Positions 34,901 through 48,000 of a stretch of 64,000 bases of DNA are shown piece after piece. The stretch lies in NCBI GenBank assembly GCA_963971285.1, contig OZ020252.1, positions 14,545,662 to 14,609,661 of the forward strand. Reading direction: 5' to 3'. Origin of the DNA: Astropecten irregularis (Eukaryota > Echinodermata > Asteroidea > Paxillosida > Astropectinidae). The number at the start of each line of letters is the position of its first letter. Within the stretch, counting starts at the first letter, position 1. The translations under genes and the position numbers were made by a program. The notes beneath the pieces were generated by a model. That model saw only the letters and a program-made list of their open reading frames with translations, was not told where the DNA came from and did no database searches.

Positions 34901-37900
34901 GTCAAAAATGACAGGAAAACACTAAATGTATAGTGTTGTTTTATTTGATCATCGAACCGTTGCGTGTTATTGTGTTAATTTGCAGGTATAGTAAATAACT
35001 TAATAACTAAATATACAAGTTAATATTAAATAAAGTGTAATAGTCTTTTTGTTTAATAATGTATAATAGCCAAACTGTATAATTAATGGACCGTAGCGTG
35101 TCATGTGCGTTATACGCAAGTTAATAACAAAACACTAAGTCAGGCGCGGTTCTAGAGCCAAAATTTTTGGGGGGCTAGAAGACCCAATATTTTGGGTTCT
35201 TCCAACACTCGCTTCTGCTATGTCTTATTAGGGGTCGAAAAACATGCACATTATTGCCCAAACACCGCGTTTTTAATGTAATTGGCGCTTAATAACAGAA
35301 ACAATCCAGTATCTTCAAGAATTTCTTTTTTCACTTGCATTTTTTTTGGGGGGGGGGGGGGCTAGACAAAATGTTTGGGGGGCTACAGCCCCCCTTGCCC
35401 CCGCCCCCGTAGAACCGCGCCTGCACTAAGTGTAAAAGCCTTTTATACTGTAATGTATAGTCAAACTGTATCTGATTATCATAGTTTAATATCATACAAG
35501 TACTTCTTAAGGAGTACTCGTTGTACAACGTTGACATAATCTGTACTTAGTATCAGTTCGTGAATTTTGCTGTTTACTTTTAACTATCATTTTTCGACAT
35601 TATCCATATTCCCCTCGTAAAAGGTATAACATCATGTAGTCACTTCCTTTTCTATTGGTAACTAGTTAGACCGTAGTCTCGGTTCCCAGGCCAAGGATTG
35701 TCGACTATTGTCTATCAATTCTAAGATTTTTAACTGAGCGTCGTCAAGGAATCTCTGGATAAAGGGAACCGGAGGTCGATTTCACGAAGCCTTATGATCG
35801 GTCGTAACTCGAGTTACGTAAGGATAACCCATCGTATCCCACAACTTCTATAAGTGGGGCTGCAATGCATCATGCGTCTTACGATTGATAGTAAGTTACG
35901 ATGAGTTTGGTGAAACCTCTGTATCCTTCTCTCTTGTTTTCGTTACAATGCGTATAATGGCTACCGTACGCGCTTATCGGTCACGTAGAACGCACACTTA
36001 ACCATCGGAAGGTTTTTAGGCCCAAGGACTCCCTGCATTGGTTAGCAACATCATTATGTTAAGGTAAGATTACTACGAAGAGAAAGACAGACAAAGCAAT
36101 AAGAGCAAACAAGCAAACAAGCAAAAACAAAGAAACCCAAACGGACCCAAAACACATGCAAGCTCGTATTATTATCACAAGCCCCATGGGACGTATAAGT
36201 GACGTATGTACATGTAACTGTACATGGGGACTGTGATTTTACCCACTTCCTCACACTGATTCAGGGTTAAAAAAACATTTTTTGTGTATGCTAATTAGCA
36301 TTTCCATATCCATGAGCAAAACTGTGATGTCATCTGGGAACTGAGAGCGGTAACCCAATTGATTTGTCCTCAAAAAGTTGCGGTTGTTTTATAAGTTTTC
36401 TGACAGACCTTTTCCTCCTCAAAGGGTATTATTTTGCCAAATAATTCTGTTCCTTTCACTCAACTGGTGGTGTAATTTTTTTTTTACCAAACCATTTATG
36501 TAGGTCAAGTTTACCTCGTCATTTTTTTTTAATGTTTTTTCATTTATATTTTTGTTGTTGGTTCCCTACATGAGTATGCGTGAAAATTCCCCGTTTTACA
36601 AAGCCATTCAAAGGAAAACCAAATGCTGGTTTGAAACCAAAATAAGACTTGCCGTTCATTATCTGTCAGTATATTCTCTGTATGAAGGCAATAAAATAAC
36701 CTGACTGAAAAAAGCACTGCAGCCACCCTTTAATAGTGACGTATATAGCTATATATATCTCGCTTGCCATAGAAACAATGCGTGTGCATATTTATGATTT
36801 GAAAAAGAAAGAAAGAAAACAAGGAAACAAATACAAAATCGTGCACTAAATCAATAGATACAAGTACCCAATCCGAAAACATTTGTGTTTACCAATGAGT
36901 TTTATTTCGCAAGTTCATAAGATATTTGGGCGTTGTAAAACAGTACCCAAGTACGATAGCCCATTAGTGCCAACATCTTTGTTTTCAATGGAGGTATTTT
37001 CCCCTTCTCTCCATAGTATCGTATGTTAATTCGTTAATCCTTTTCCTTTTTTTTTTAAAAGTCGAGTTGCACAGCCCTGATTCAGTAATGGTGTGAAGAC
37101 AGGGCGTTCTCTCTATTTTGGGACAGCTAATTATAATTATTTTCAGATGCAGCTATTTTTCTCTCTTTTTCTCTCTCCGCGTATGTGCAGTGCAGCTATT
37201 TTGATTTCCCAATGAGCCTGTGTCTATTTAAGACTGAGGCTATTTTATAACGTCACCTGCTAAATTTGCGTAATACCCTCCCATGCATGGCTGCAATGGC
37301 GGAAGCTGGGAGTCACGCACATATTCAGGAGTAAACTTAGGTTTGTAGGACTAAAATCCGATGACAAAGTAATTGTTATAAAATGTCTTAATCAGTATAT
37401 CGTGTGTGATTTTCTTTGTCCATTTTGTCCGTTTTGGGCGTCAATTAGTTTTCCAATGCCATATGCCCACGCACTATAAGCTATGAAACCCCATTCGTGT
37501 TGATCAGTCGGTCACCATGGCCACGTACACGCACAAACACCCCTATGACCAGTATATGACCGGCGTAAACGGCTCGGTTGATCGTTAGCATTGCTATAGT
37601 TACCTTTAGTATTTTGGTCAGGCACATAATCAGCTACGATTGTTACAGGTGTTACGTCAATTAAACCACCGAGGCTTCTAATCAAGCCAGGTGCTGTCCG
37701 CCCACCCCAAGTATATAGCTCTCTGCTTTGCCATGAATGATGATGATGATGATGCGGGTGTCCCTATGGCACCGGAAGCCCTGCATCTTTAGTGTTGGTC
37801 TCGTTTGCGGTTTCTCCCCATCGTCAAGCTTCTCTCCCCTGGGAGGACGTTCTGAGAAGACATCATCCCAGTGATGACCGTTACGATGACCATTAACTGG

Positions 37901-40900
37901 CTCCCAATGTAAATCACTGCGCTCGTTTGCGTCATCGGAGAAACCTACCAGCCGCCCGTCCGGTGGTATTTAAACGGAAGCCGACCTAAATGAACACGCA
38001 CTCTGCAAGGCTGGTTGATTACAAACTGAACAAAACTGCCGGAACAAAAATTAAGACGACAACTAAACATTTTAAAGTTTTATACCATTAATAGGCCTAG
38101 CTTATACTCACTTCCCATTATCCATCCGCGAATTTTGGTGTAGAGTGTCTCAGGGCCTGACTGTGAGCTCTCATCTGAGCAAATGTCCGACAAGTGCAGC
38201 CACAGGGAAGTACTCCGGAGACGGGTTAGCGAGTCGTCCTTACGGCAGTACCGGCAGCACAGCCCGGGAGATGCCATTGAAATGGTAAGATGCCGAACCA
38301 ACTCCGAGACACGACTATAATCGTCTTGGCGAATGACAACATCAAAGTCGACGCTCGACGCGACTTTGACACGGCTAGGAACTTCGTCGTTTCCTTATAA
38401 GTGATGAAGACGACAACTAGTTTCATATGGAACTCAGAGGCGCAGTCCGAGGATGCAGCGACGGCCAGCGAGAAACGCGGCATCTAAGCGCCGTCAAATT
38501 TGCAATCGCCTCGGTCAAAATGAGAGCAAGACGGCCGCACGGTGGGAAAAAAAATCACGGTAATCTTGCATTGGTTTTCGTATCTTTCATCAGTTTTATC
38601 AATGTCGTTTTATTATTATTATTAATGATATTTAGATGAAGGCAGAGCTGAACGGTGCCGGCATGGTTCGCAAGTTGTCCTTTGAGCTGCTCACCCGAAG
38701 GCCCATCGTGTTATCGCTGAAAAACAACATCGGCGCACTGGCAGGAGCCCTAAAAACCTTCAAGGTACGTGTGTATATAAACGACTTACCATGCATGCAT
38801 GTCCATCTCAGAGACTCACATCATCAAGGATAGCATCAATAATTTGCAGTATACGAACTATCTAATGCATGTATGAAAAAAGGTAAAAGTTGGAAACCAG
38901 AAAGATTGAAAGATTACGAGGCTAGCGTGGTCATTCTATCATGGTTTTGATGATCATTTTAAGAGCGAAACTTCTGCTGTACCATTTGTTGGTGGTTATA
39001 TCTCTATATCCATTCACCAATACAAAATAACCTTCAATAACAAAGTGTGATTTGGCCATTCACAGAAAACGTTGTCCAAACTAGGGATACAAATTTATTT
39101 TATAAGGTATAGGCCTACTGCATTTCGCGGCTGTGGACGTCCACAAAATAATTCTACCACAAATCCAACATTTGATTGTTGTGTGGTATAGTATAGTATT
39201 GTATTTTGTTTTGCTTGTTTGTGTGTGTATTGTCGTGTTTGTTTATTTGCTGTTGTTTTTTCACAATGTCATCGCTGATATAGGAGAATGAAATCCAAGT
39301 ACACCACATCGAGTCGCGAAGGTCCCTGAGAAGTAAATCCGAGCTGGAGGTTTACGTGGACTGCGAGGGGGAGAAGGGCCTCTTCAGTCGGCTGGTGAAA
39401 CAACTCCAGCAGCATGTCTGTTACGTCCAGGAGCCCTTGGAGAGCATCAACCAAGAAGATGGTGAAGGTAGGCGAGGGGTGAGGGAGGGATTGAGTCACT
39501 TGAGTGGCAACGACACATTCTTGCTCTCAATGGTTCGCATCCTACCTACAATTATTATTACGACAGGCAGGAATGGCTGATGAGTGTGTATTATAATAGA
39601 CAACACCAAGTGCTGAATTTTGAATATCTCCCGTTCTAACTGTTTAAAAAACCGATCGACCATTTGGTTTAAAGGTAATTTCATACTTGTTTGTCAAGGA
39701 AATACAGATTCATGGGCAAAAGGAAGATGGGCCCTACAGTAACAGTCATCTGTGAAAATTTAGTCCCATACGGTGCCAGCTTTTTGATATTTTGAAGTGA
39801 ACAGAATGCTAAAATGTGCATAGTCACTGTAATTCAACCGGTCAAGTTTCCTCAAGCCAGGTCCAGTTTGCCATGTCATTGGTCAATGGTTTTCTATTTT
39901 TCATAGTCTGAAATTTGGTGCAAACTGTTGATATGAAAGTACTTTGTTTTACCGCCCAATTTCAAATTAATTGGATTCGTAAATGGCAAAATATAGAAGT
40001 GGGTCGCGGGAACCCAACCACTGCACAAGGAACTTCCACGATATACAATCAGTTGGTACCCTATATTTTCGTCTTGATTGCAGAGTACGCCGGCAGCGTG
40101 GATGACGGCCCGTGGTTCCCCCGTAAGATAGCCGATTTGAACCGCTCGGCAACTCGCGTGCTGAGGTACGGCTCGGAACTGGACGCTGACCATCCGGTAA
40201 GTGCATGGGGCAAGTCCTCATAATCAACCTCAAAAACCACTTTTTTGTGTGTGCAAAATTTCAGGATACAAAAGATACAAGAACAACAACTTCATTTGAA
40301 AACATAACACGATGGCGCCAAAAGTATCACCAAAACAAGTAAATCATATTTCGATTTATATTTCACACTAAAGGTACATTGGTTGATTGGTAAAGGTCAT
40401 AGAACAACACTCACACTATGTCTGATCCAATTATTATGCATGAAATGATAAACCTGAGTGAAAATTTGAGCTCAATCGGACATCTGGGTAACGAGAAAAC
40501 AAAACTGAAAACCCTACTATTTTTTCTTCTTCTTTATGGCATAAAGAATGGTTTGAATCTTACCCGAAGATTCAAACTGTTTTCAGTCTTTGTTTGACTA
40601 ATTTCTGGATAAATACAGCATTTCAGCCAGGAATATTTTAACTGTATGTTTCTACCATGGACCATCTTCATACCTTGAAAGTTATACGTAAATCTGTGAA
40701 CATTTCTGTTTGGGTATGTTACCAATCCTGTACTGCAGGCCCGTGTGCTTTCGCTGATATTTGAAGTAAGCAGAATAATTAGAGGGCAATTATCTGTATT
40801 ACTAACTATACATGTTGTGTTTCTTATCACTGTGGTAACTTATCACTGAAATCAGTGAATAATATTGGATTTTCAGCAGACAGTATTCAGAGGACGGTAT

Positions 40901-41992
40901 AATAGAAAACAAAATGGGCCGACCAGATAACCCCATGATCTCATAGGCCTGCTTTGTTTTTATCAGACGTCACGATCTGTATCGTCACTACACGGGAAAT
41001 GGGTTTAACGCCTCTTTCAACAGCCGTCTCGTGGGCATTCTCACCAACAGCTCGTTATCCTCCCTTGATTGGCTTAATGACCTCACTTCTGCACGACTCG
41101 TTATGGGCAAAAATCCACAGCACAATTAGCATTTAATCCATACACACCGCATGCACGGTGTGTTGTATTTTTATGATACCAAACGGCTTAATGAATAACA
41201 ACAGATGGACAACTGTTGTTCATTCAGATGTCTGTTACAATAAGTAATTTACATATACAGCCACGTGAATGGAACAAAACACGGACGAACCATAGACCAA
41301 TTAAATCCCAAACCGACCACTTATTCTATCTATTTAATCACCAGGGATTTAAAGACGACAAGTACCGACGTCGACGAAATATATTCGCTGACATCGCTTA
41401 CCAGTATCGGCAGTAAGTCAAATATTATATTCTGTAAAATGTAATAAAGGTTGTTATGCTGTTATGATTAATTAATTAAGTTAATGACGTGACGTGAATC
41501 TCCACCGGCAGTTTTATGACAGAGTCGAGTACTGGGGCCTTTCCCAAACCTCGGCTCCGGCTCCATTTTTGGTGAATCCATTCCAAAATACAACGTGTAT
41601 CAAGAGACGCTTTTGGCTGCAGTTTGAAAGTATAGATGTTATGGGGCCAATTTCATAGAGATGCTTAGCACAAAAAATTGCTTAGCACAAAAAGTTGCTT
41701 AGCACAAAAAAGGCTTGCCCAATGAAACAAACCACCATTGAAAATTCGATTTGATATTCATGGTCAGCGAACAACAGCCAAAGAACAATTGCAAGTGATA
41801 CAAAACACATGGGAATTTGATTGTTAATCCTGTTTTTATTAAGGCAGAAATGCTTAGCGATTTTTTTGTGCTAAGCAGTCCTATGCAATTGGCCCCTGGT
41901 TTGAAAAAGAAAACAGAGCTTCAGCTTCAGTGAAAAATCACAACCGATATTCTCAGCATATGGATGACAGAAGAAGCCTAAGCCTAAGCCTA

Positions 41993-42024
<32 letters not shown>

Positions 42025-45000
42025 CCTGAGCCTGAGCCTGAGCCGAGCTCTCAGAAAGGCCCCTGGATTATTGTCACTTATTAACAAACCACTTCGTCAC
42101 TTACATGTACTTGTTTTTCGTCTCCCCGTTCGACTTCGCAGAGGACAGCCGATCCCACGAGTGAAGTACACGACTGAGGAAACGAAGACATGGTAAGGAA
42201 ATTGAAACTATGCAAAACTTCGGCAAACCAAAGTTTCATGTACGCACGACTGTTTGGTTAATGACCGTATATCTAGGCGAGTTTCTTTACAAAAAGTTGT
42301 TTTCCTTTCCTTATAGTTTTGGGCCCTACTTGTCCACAATCCCCAAAAGTGTCGAGCTTAAAAAAACATCGGTTTGAAAGATTGCATTCTTCATTAGTTT
42401 TTCTTACCTTCATGTTTGCTTTTTTGTTTGTTCCTTGAAGGGGACGAGTGTTTTCTGAACTGTCGACTCTCTATCCCAAGTACGCCTGCCGCGAGTACTG
42501 CAACAATCTGCAGATTCTGCGAGATCACTGTGGTTACAGGTACGTCACCTCCAGGGTCAGAGGTCAGACGACGTGATTGGCTGGAAGTTGATTCAGTTGA
42601 TTACCATTGGTCAGTCGTGCCAGGCATCTGCATACATGAATATTAATGATTTCAGAACAAACGAAAGGTTTACTAAAACTGAAAACTGAACATGAGGCCT
42701 CTGAATTTAAGATGAATGCACTCTATCGTCTGAATTAGAATCTGCCGTTTAAATAATAATTTTTTACTAGTGCCATCTAATGCATTAAATGCATCAAAGA
42801 AATACAGATTCATTGGCAAAAATATCAAGGAAGATACAGTAACAGTCATCTGTACAAATTTCAGTTCCATACGGTGCCCACTTTTTGAGAAAACAGTGAA
42901 AAACGGCCACCGTATTTCTTAAGTCTTTTCTCTTTTATTTTTGATCTTTTAGAAGATCAAAAAGATTTTCGGTCGTTGTTTTACCAATTTCTGGATAAAT
43001 ACATCATTACAGGCGGAAATTTTTTTAACGTTATGTTTTATACCAGCACCATCTTCATACCCTGTAAGTTATATGTAAATCTGTGAACATTTCTGTTTTT
43101 GTTTCTTATCAAAGTATGATACTACCTTTAACATGTCTCATGTTGTTTTATTACAGAGAAGACAATATTCCACAGTTGGAAGATGTATCCAATTTCCTGA
43201 AAGGTACAAAAAAAAGCTACATTTCTCTCTCATTTTTGAATAAATAAATAAATGTGTTGGCAATACAAATTACAAAAATCTTTATTTGAAACTCCACATG
43301 TAACATGTATTATTTAAAATATGCAGGTACTATTAAATGTGTAAAGTGTAACATGTACAATGTTACATGCCACCTTTCTCTTCAGAACACAGTGGATTTC
43401 AGATCAGGCCGGTGGCTGGATATTTATCGTCACGTGACTTCCTGGCCGGTCTGGCATTCCGGGTGTTTCACTGCACGCAGTACATACGCCACTCATCCAA
43501 GCCCTTCTACACTCCTGAACCGTAAGCATTTTACAACTCACTTCTATGAACAAAATCTGACTAGACCTTAATGGGTGATGCCATGAGTGGGGGCCATCTC
43601 CTAAAGGTGCACCAACCTATGGTGTGGGTCTGTGGGATGGCCCCCAGGTAATGGCCGCTGACCAGACCTCAGTGGGAGCTGCCATGACTGAGGGGCCATC
43701 TCGTAAAGAAGCACCAACCTATGGTGTGGGTCTGTGGGATGGCCCCCAGGTAATGGCCGCTGACCAGACCTCAGTGGGAGCTGCCATGAGTGGGGGCCAT
43801 CTCCTAAAGGTGCACCAACCTATGGTGTGGGTCTGTGGGATGGCCCCCAGGTAATGGCCGCTGACCAGACCTCAGTGGGAGCTGCCATGACTAAGGGGCC
43901 ATCTCGTAAAGAAGCACCAACCTATGGTGTGGGTCTGTGGGATGGCCCCCAGGTAGTGGCCGCTGACCAGACCTCAATGTGAGCTGCCATGCCTGATGAG
44001 GCACCATCTGCAAAATATGGATGAAATGAATAACCAAGGAAATGAACAAAACGGTGGCATTTGGGGTCATACATTACATACTAATAACCATGAAGAACAA
44101 CAGCATTAGAACTTACCCAAACCAACTTAGACTTAAAACTAGGGGCCTGTTTGTTTAATGCACAGGATCCCAGATTTGCGGATACACGTCCTATGCAGGG
44201 TACGCTAAAATGGGAATTGGATTCGAATCAGTAGAATCTGTGATCCTGTGAGTTATGCTGTTTTAGAGCAACGTTCATTACTTTAAACAGTTTGGGGGAC
44301 ATACATGTACGGTGAACTCTGGGTAAGTCTTGAATACTGTTACAGCAATTTATTCTCTTGTTCCCCCACTTAGTGACTGTTGCCATGAGTTACTGGGTCA
44401 TGTGCCGATGCTTGCAGACAAGAGCTTCGCTCAGTTCTCTCAGGTGAGTTGTGGGCAAGAACCATCTTCAGTGGTGTCGATTTTTGGGGATGGTGGCAAT
44501 GATAAAATCAGCCAAGTCAACTGAGTCAACCGAGGCCACCGAGCTAGCTGGGGTCAGCGCGGTAAATCGAATCCAATATCGTGGCGGGTACCACAGTAAA
44601 TCATGGATATTATTGGATTTGATTCACCTCGCTGACCACAGCTAGCTCGGTGGCCTAGCTGTATGGCATCTGCACTAGTAAGCAGGAGGTCGTGGGTTCG
44701 AATCCCACCTGAGCCAGCATGTGATTTTTTTTCACATGCTCTCACAAGCACTGAGTATACAGTGCTCTTCCACGTCGGTGTTAACCGTCAAGTTAGGACG
44801 AGTTTGGTGAAATTGACTCCAAAACTACTTTGCGTGACTGTAATCAGAACAAAAAGCGTCCATACCATACTGACAAGAAATGGCTGGGACATGCAAGAGC
44901 ATTTTGCCACTCTTACATCAAACATATATCAGTTTATTCTGTGTATAATTGTCTTTTTTCTTCTTTTTTTGGAGGGGCTCTTTTCTGAGATGAATAGTTC

Positions 45001-48000
45001 CGGCACTACAAATGAATATTGCTTGAGTTAGCAGCCGGCCTGATGCATTTCGATCCTAGCAGGATCTTTACTTGTACAACCGAATATTATGAATATTAAA
45101 TGATTTTGGTCGGGAAATAGATAATATGCAAATTAGGCTTGCCCTTCACAGACGTGGATGAGCACCGTATACTCAGTGCTTGTGAGAGCACGTAAAAAAA
45201 AATTACATGCTGGCTCAGGTGGGATTCGAACCCTGCACTAGTAAGCAGGAGGTCGTGGGTTCGAATCCCACCTGAGCCAGCATGTGATTTTTTCACGTGC
45301 TCTCACAAGCACTGAGAGTACGGTGCTCAACTGCTCATCCACGTCGGTGAAGGGCAAGCCTAATTTGCATATTAACTGAATATTACTTTAACATTTCTAT
45401 CCACTTTTGTCTGCAGGAAATTGGCTTGGCATCTCTGGGCGCATCAGAAGAAGACATCAAAAACCTTGCCTCGGTATGTATAGCATGCACAACACACAAC
45501 ATACACTGTGTAATTCAGGATTACCAACCAAATTTTCATGTGATGTTGACTGCTTTTGACTTGTATTCGGCCATTGTTTGCTGAGCATAACATTCACAGG
45601 GAGTTTTGGCTAGCATAGGCTTACTGATTTAATTTACCAAGATTTTTGGTGCTTAAACACATTTTGTAGCACTATGAAATTGGCCCCTGATTTCTAGTTG
45701 CTGACTCTAAAAAGAAACTTGAAGTGATCTATGACACAATAGTCCTGTAATCTGTTTTAATCTCGTCCTTCATTGTGAGTTTTGTCCAGACTGACCTGCA
45801 AAGATCGGTCAGAATAGACGGACACCCCCTCCATCTTGTAATCTCTATTATTTCCCTCCTACAGTGCTATTTCTTCACCATCGAGTTTGGCCTGTGCAAG
45901 CAGCAGGGACAGCTGAAAGTCTACGGAGCCGGCCTGCTGTCTTCTGTGGAAGAGTTTGAGGTGAACTTTCGTTTGAAATGACAATAAGAGTGAAGAATTG
46001 TTGTAGAGCTCTGCCATTGACACAGGGAAGGAAGTGTAGGCTATATCAGTAACGGCAGAAACAGTAGCAGCAGCAGCAGAAATGTTAATAATGGCTACAA
46101 GAGCAGTATAAAAAAGCAAATGACAACCATAAATGCAGCGGCAGGAAAAAAAGTAGCCACAACTGCAGCGACACTATGTAGCAGGCAGCAGCAACAGCAC
46201 TAGCAGCAGAAACATTATTAACCGCTACAACAAGGGCAGTAAGAGCAAACAGCAACCATAAAGGCAGCAGCAGCAGAAAGAACTGAAGCCACAACTGCAG
46301 CAACACTGAGCAGCAAACAGCAGCAACAGCATTATCAGCAAAAACATTAACCGCTGCAGAAAGGACAGTATGGCAACCATAAAGGTAGCAGCAGCAGAAA
46401 CAAATGTAGCCACAACTGCAGCAACACTGAGCAGCAAACAGCAGCAACAGCATTATCAGCAAAAACATTAACCGCTGCAGAAAGGACAGTATGGCAACCA
46501 TAAAGGTAGCAGCAGCAGAAACAACTGTAGCCACAACTGCAGCAACACTGTGCAGCAAGCAGCAGCAACAGCAATATCAGCAAAAACATTAACCGCTGCA
46601 AAAAGAACAGTATGACAATCATAAAGGCAGTAGCAGCAGAAACAACTGAGCGTAGCCACAACTGCAGTGACACTGCAGCAAGCACCAGCAATAGCAGCAA
46701 AAACACGATTAACCGCTGCAACAAGGGCAGTAAGAGCAATCGGCGACCATACAAGCAGCAGAAACAATAGCCTGCAATGACACTGAGAAGCAAGCAGCAG
46801 CAACAGCAACAGCAGTTGAAACAGCTAAAACAATGACAGCGAGCACATGCACTATCAGGAACATTACAAACATCAGCAGCAATAACAGAAATAGCAAAAG
46901 CAGCAGTTTGGGACTCGATTTCATCGAAATGGCAGCCCCCATGTTTCCTTAAAGCTAAAAAACAAAAATACAAAATATTTGTGGAATCCTTACCTTGTGT
47001 CATCTTGCTTTTGCAGCATGCAATGTCCAATGAGGCAAAGACTCTACAATTCTCACCTACGGCTGCCATCAACCAGGTGTGCCGCATCACCACCTACCAG
47101 GATGCTTATCACATCTCTGAGAGCTTTGAAGAAGCAAAGGAGATGATCAGGTTTGTCATGTTGTCATTTAATTAGGCCGTGTCTGAAACGGCAATTCCAA
47201 AGAGTGTGTCACCAAGAGTTTGTAACACATTGGCTAATCACAATTGACAGAATTTGTCAACAAAATGCTCATCTGGAATGGGTCAACAGATTCCATGCAT
47301 TGTGATCGGCCAACGCGTTGCCAACACTTGGAGGCACACTAGTTGGAATAGCCCCAGTTTTTACAGATAAGGAGCAAGGGCAGAAAGAGGAATAGTTCAG
47401 CCAAACTTCTAATTCAAAATCATTCAAGACTTGGAGCCGGACTACTACTTTCATAGAGCTGCTTAAAAAGCAGTAACCTTGGCTATAAAGTGTGAACAAT
47501 ATTCCTTTGGGTACACTAAAAAGGCTTCCAAACATACCTTTTTGTGATGTTCATCTGTTGTCACACATTCCAGCTGGTATTTGCTTCGCACAATGTACAC
47601 AGTTTTCCTGGCAAGCAACAATTTTTGAATGATTATGAGCACACTGTGGCACACAAGAACCTCCATGTACTTGACCATCATTTAGCAATGTGTCCTTTTC
47701 TTTAATATTTTTCTAGCTTGGAGTTAGGAGGGCCTGATCTTTATCAAAGACTTAAAGATCCTGCTAGGATCAAAATGCGTCAGGTCCTCTTAACTCCAAG
47801 CATTTCATAAGTTTCAGTTCATTTTTTTTGGCTGAAGAGCAGTTTGCAGCAGTTTATTACTTGTATTAATACTTTTACCATCGTGCCCACCAATTCAAAG
47901 AATGACAGAAATGAATCAATTCATTCTAATTACCTTCAGGGACTATGCCATCAGGATCCGTCGGCCGTTCTCCGTGCGCTACAACCCCTACACCCAGTCG

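Larger units (their letters stand above)
41534..42065. mobile_element. Palindromic GAGCC-rich MITE interrupted by another MITE
   Basis: The left part is ggggcctttcccaaacctcg and gctccggctcc; the right part, after the inserted element, is aaaacagagcttcagcttca and ends gagctctcagaaaggcccct. The right arm contains an expanded hexamer run at 41971-42047. Confidence 0.75.

Noticed and set aside
38427..38639. An alternative upstream coding exon for tryptophan hydroxylase just before 38636.
   Set aside because: The donor after 38560 (cacg followed by gtaatc) leaves phase 1, which does not join exon 2, and the frame has no similarity to the family.
41930..42196. An open frame with long Ser-Leu repeats in TPH intron 5.
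   Set aside because: It is the hexanucleotide expansion of a MITE arm running into the true exon at 42142 in another frame.
44646..44716. A possible functional tRNA gene (tRNA-Thr-like with an actagt loop).
   Set aside because: The acceptor stem is poorly paired, and the sequence extends into a tail shared with the copies at 45126-45370, as in a SINE.
46085..47093. Long minus-strand frames rich in Leu, Cys and Val resembling membrane proteins.
   Set aside because: They are translations of the AGC-rich tandem array in a TPH intron and are shifted between units.
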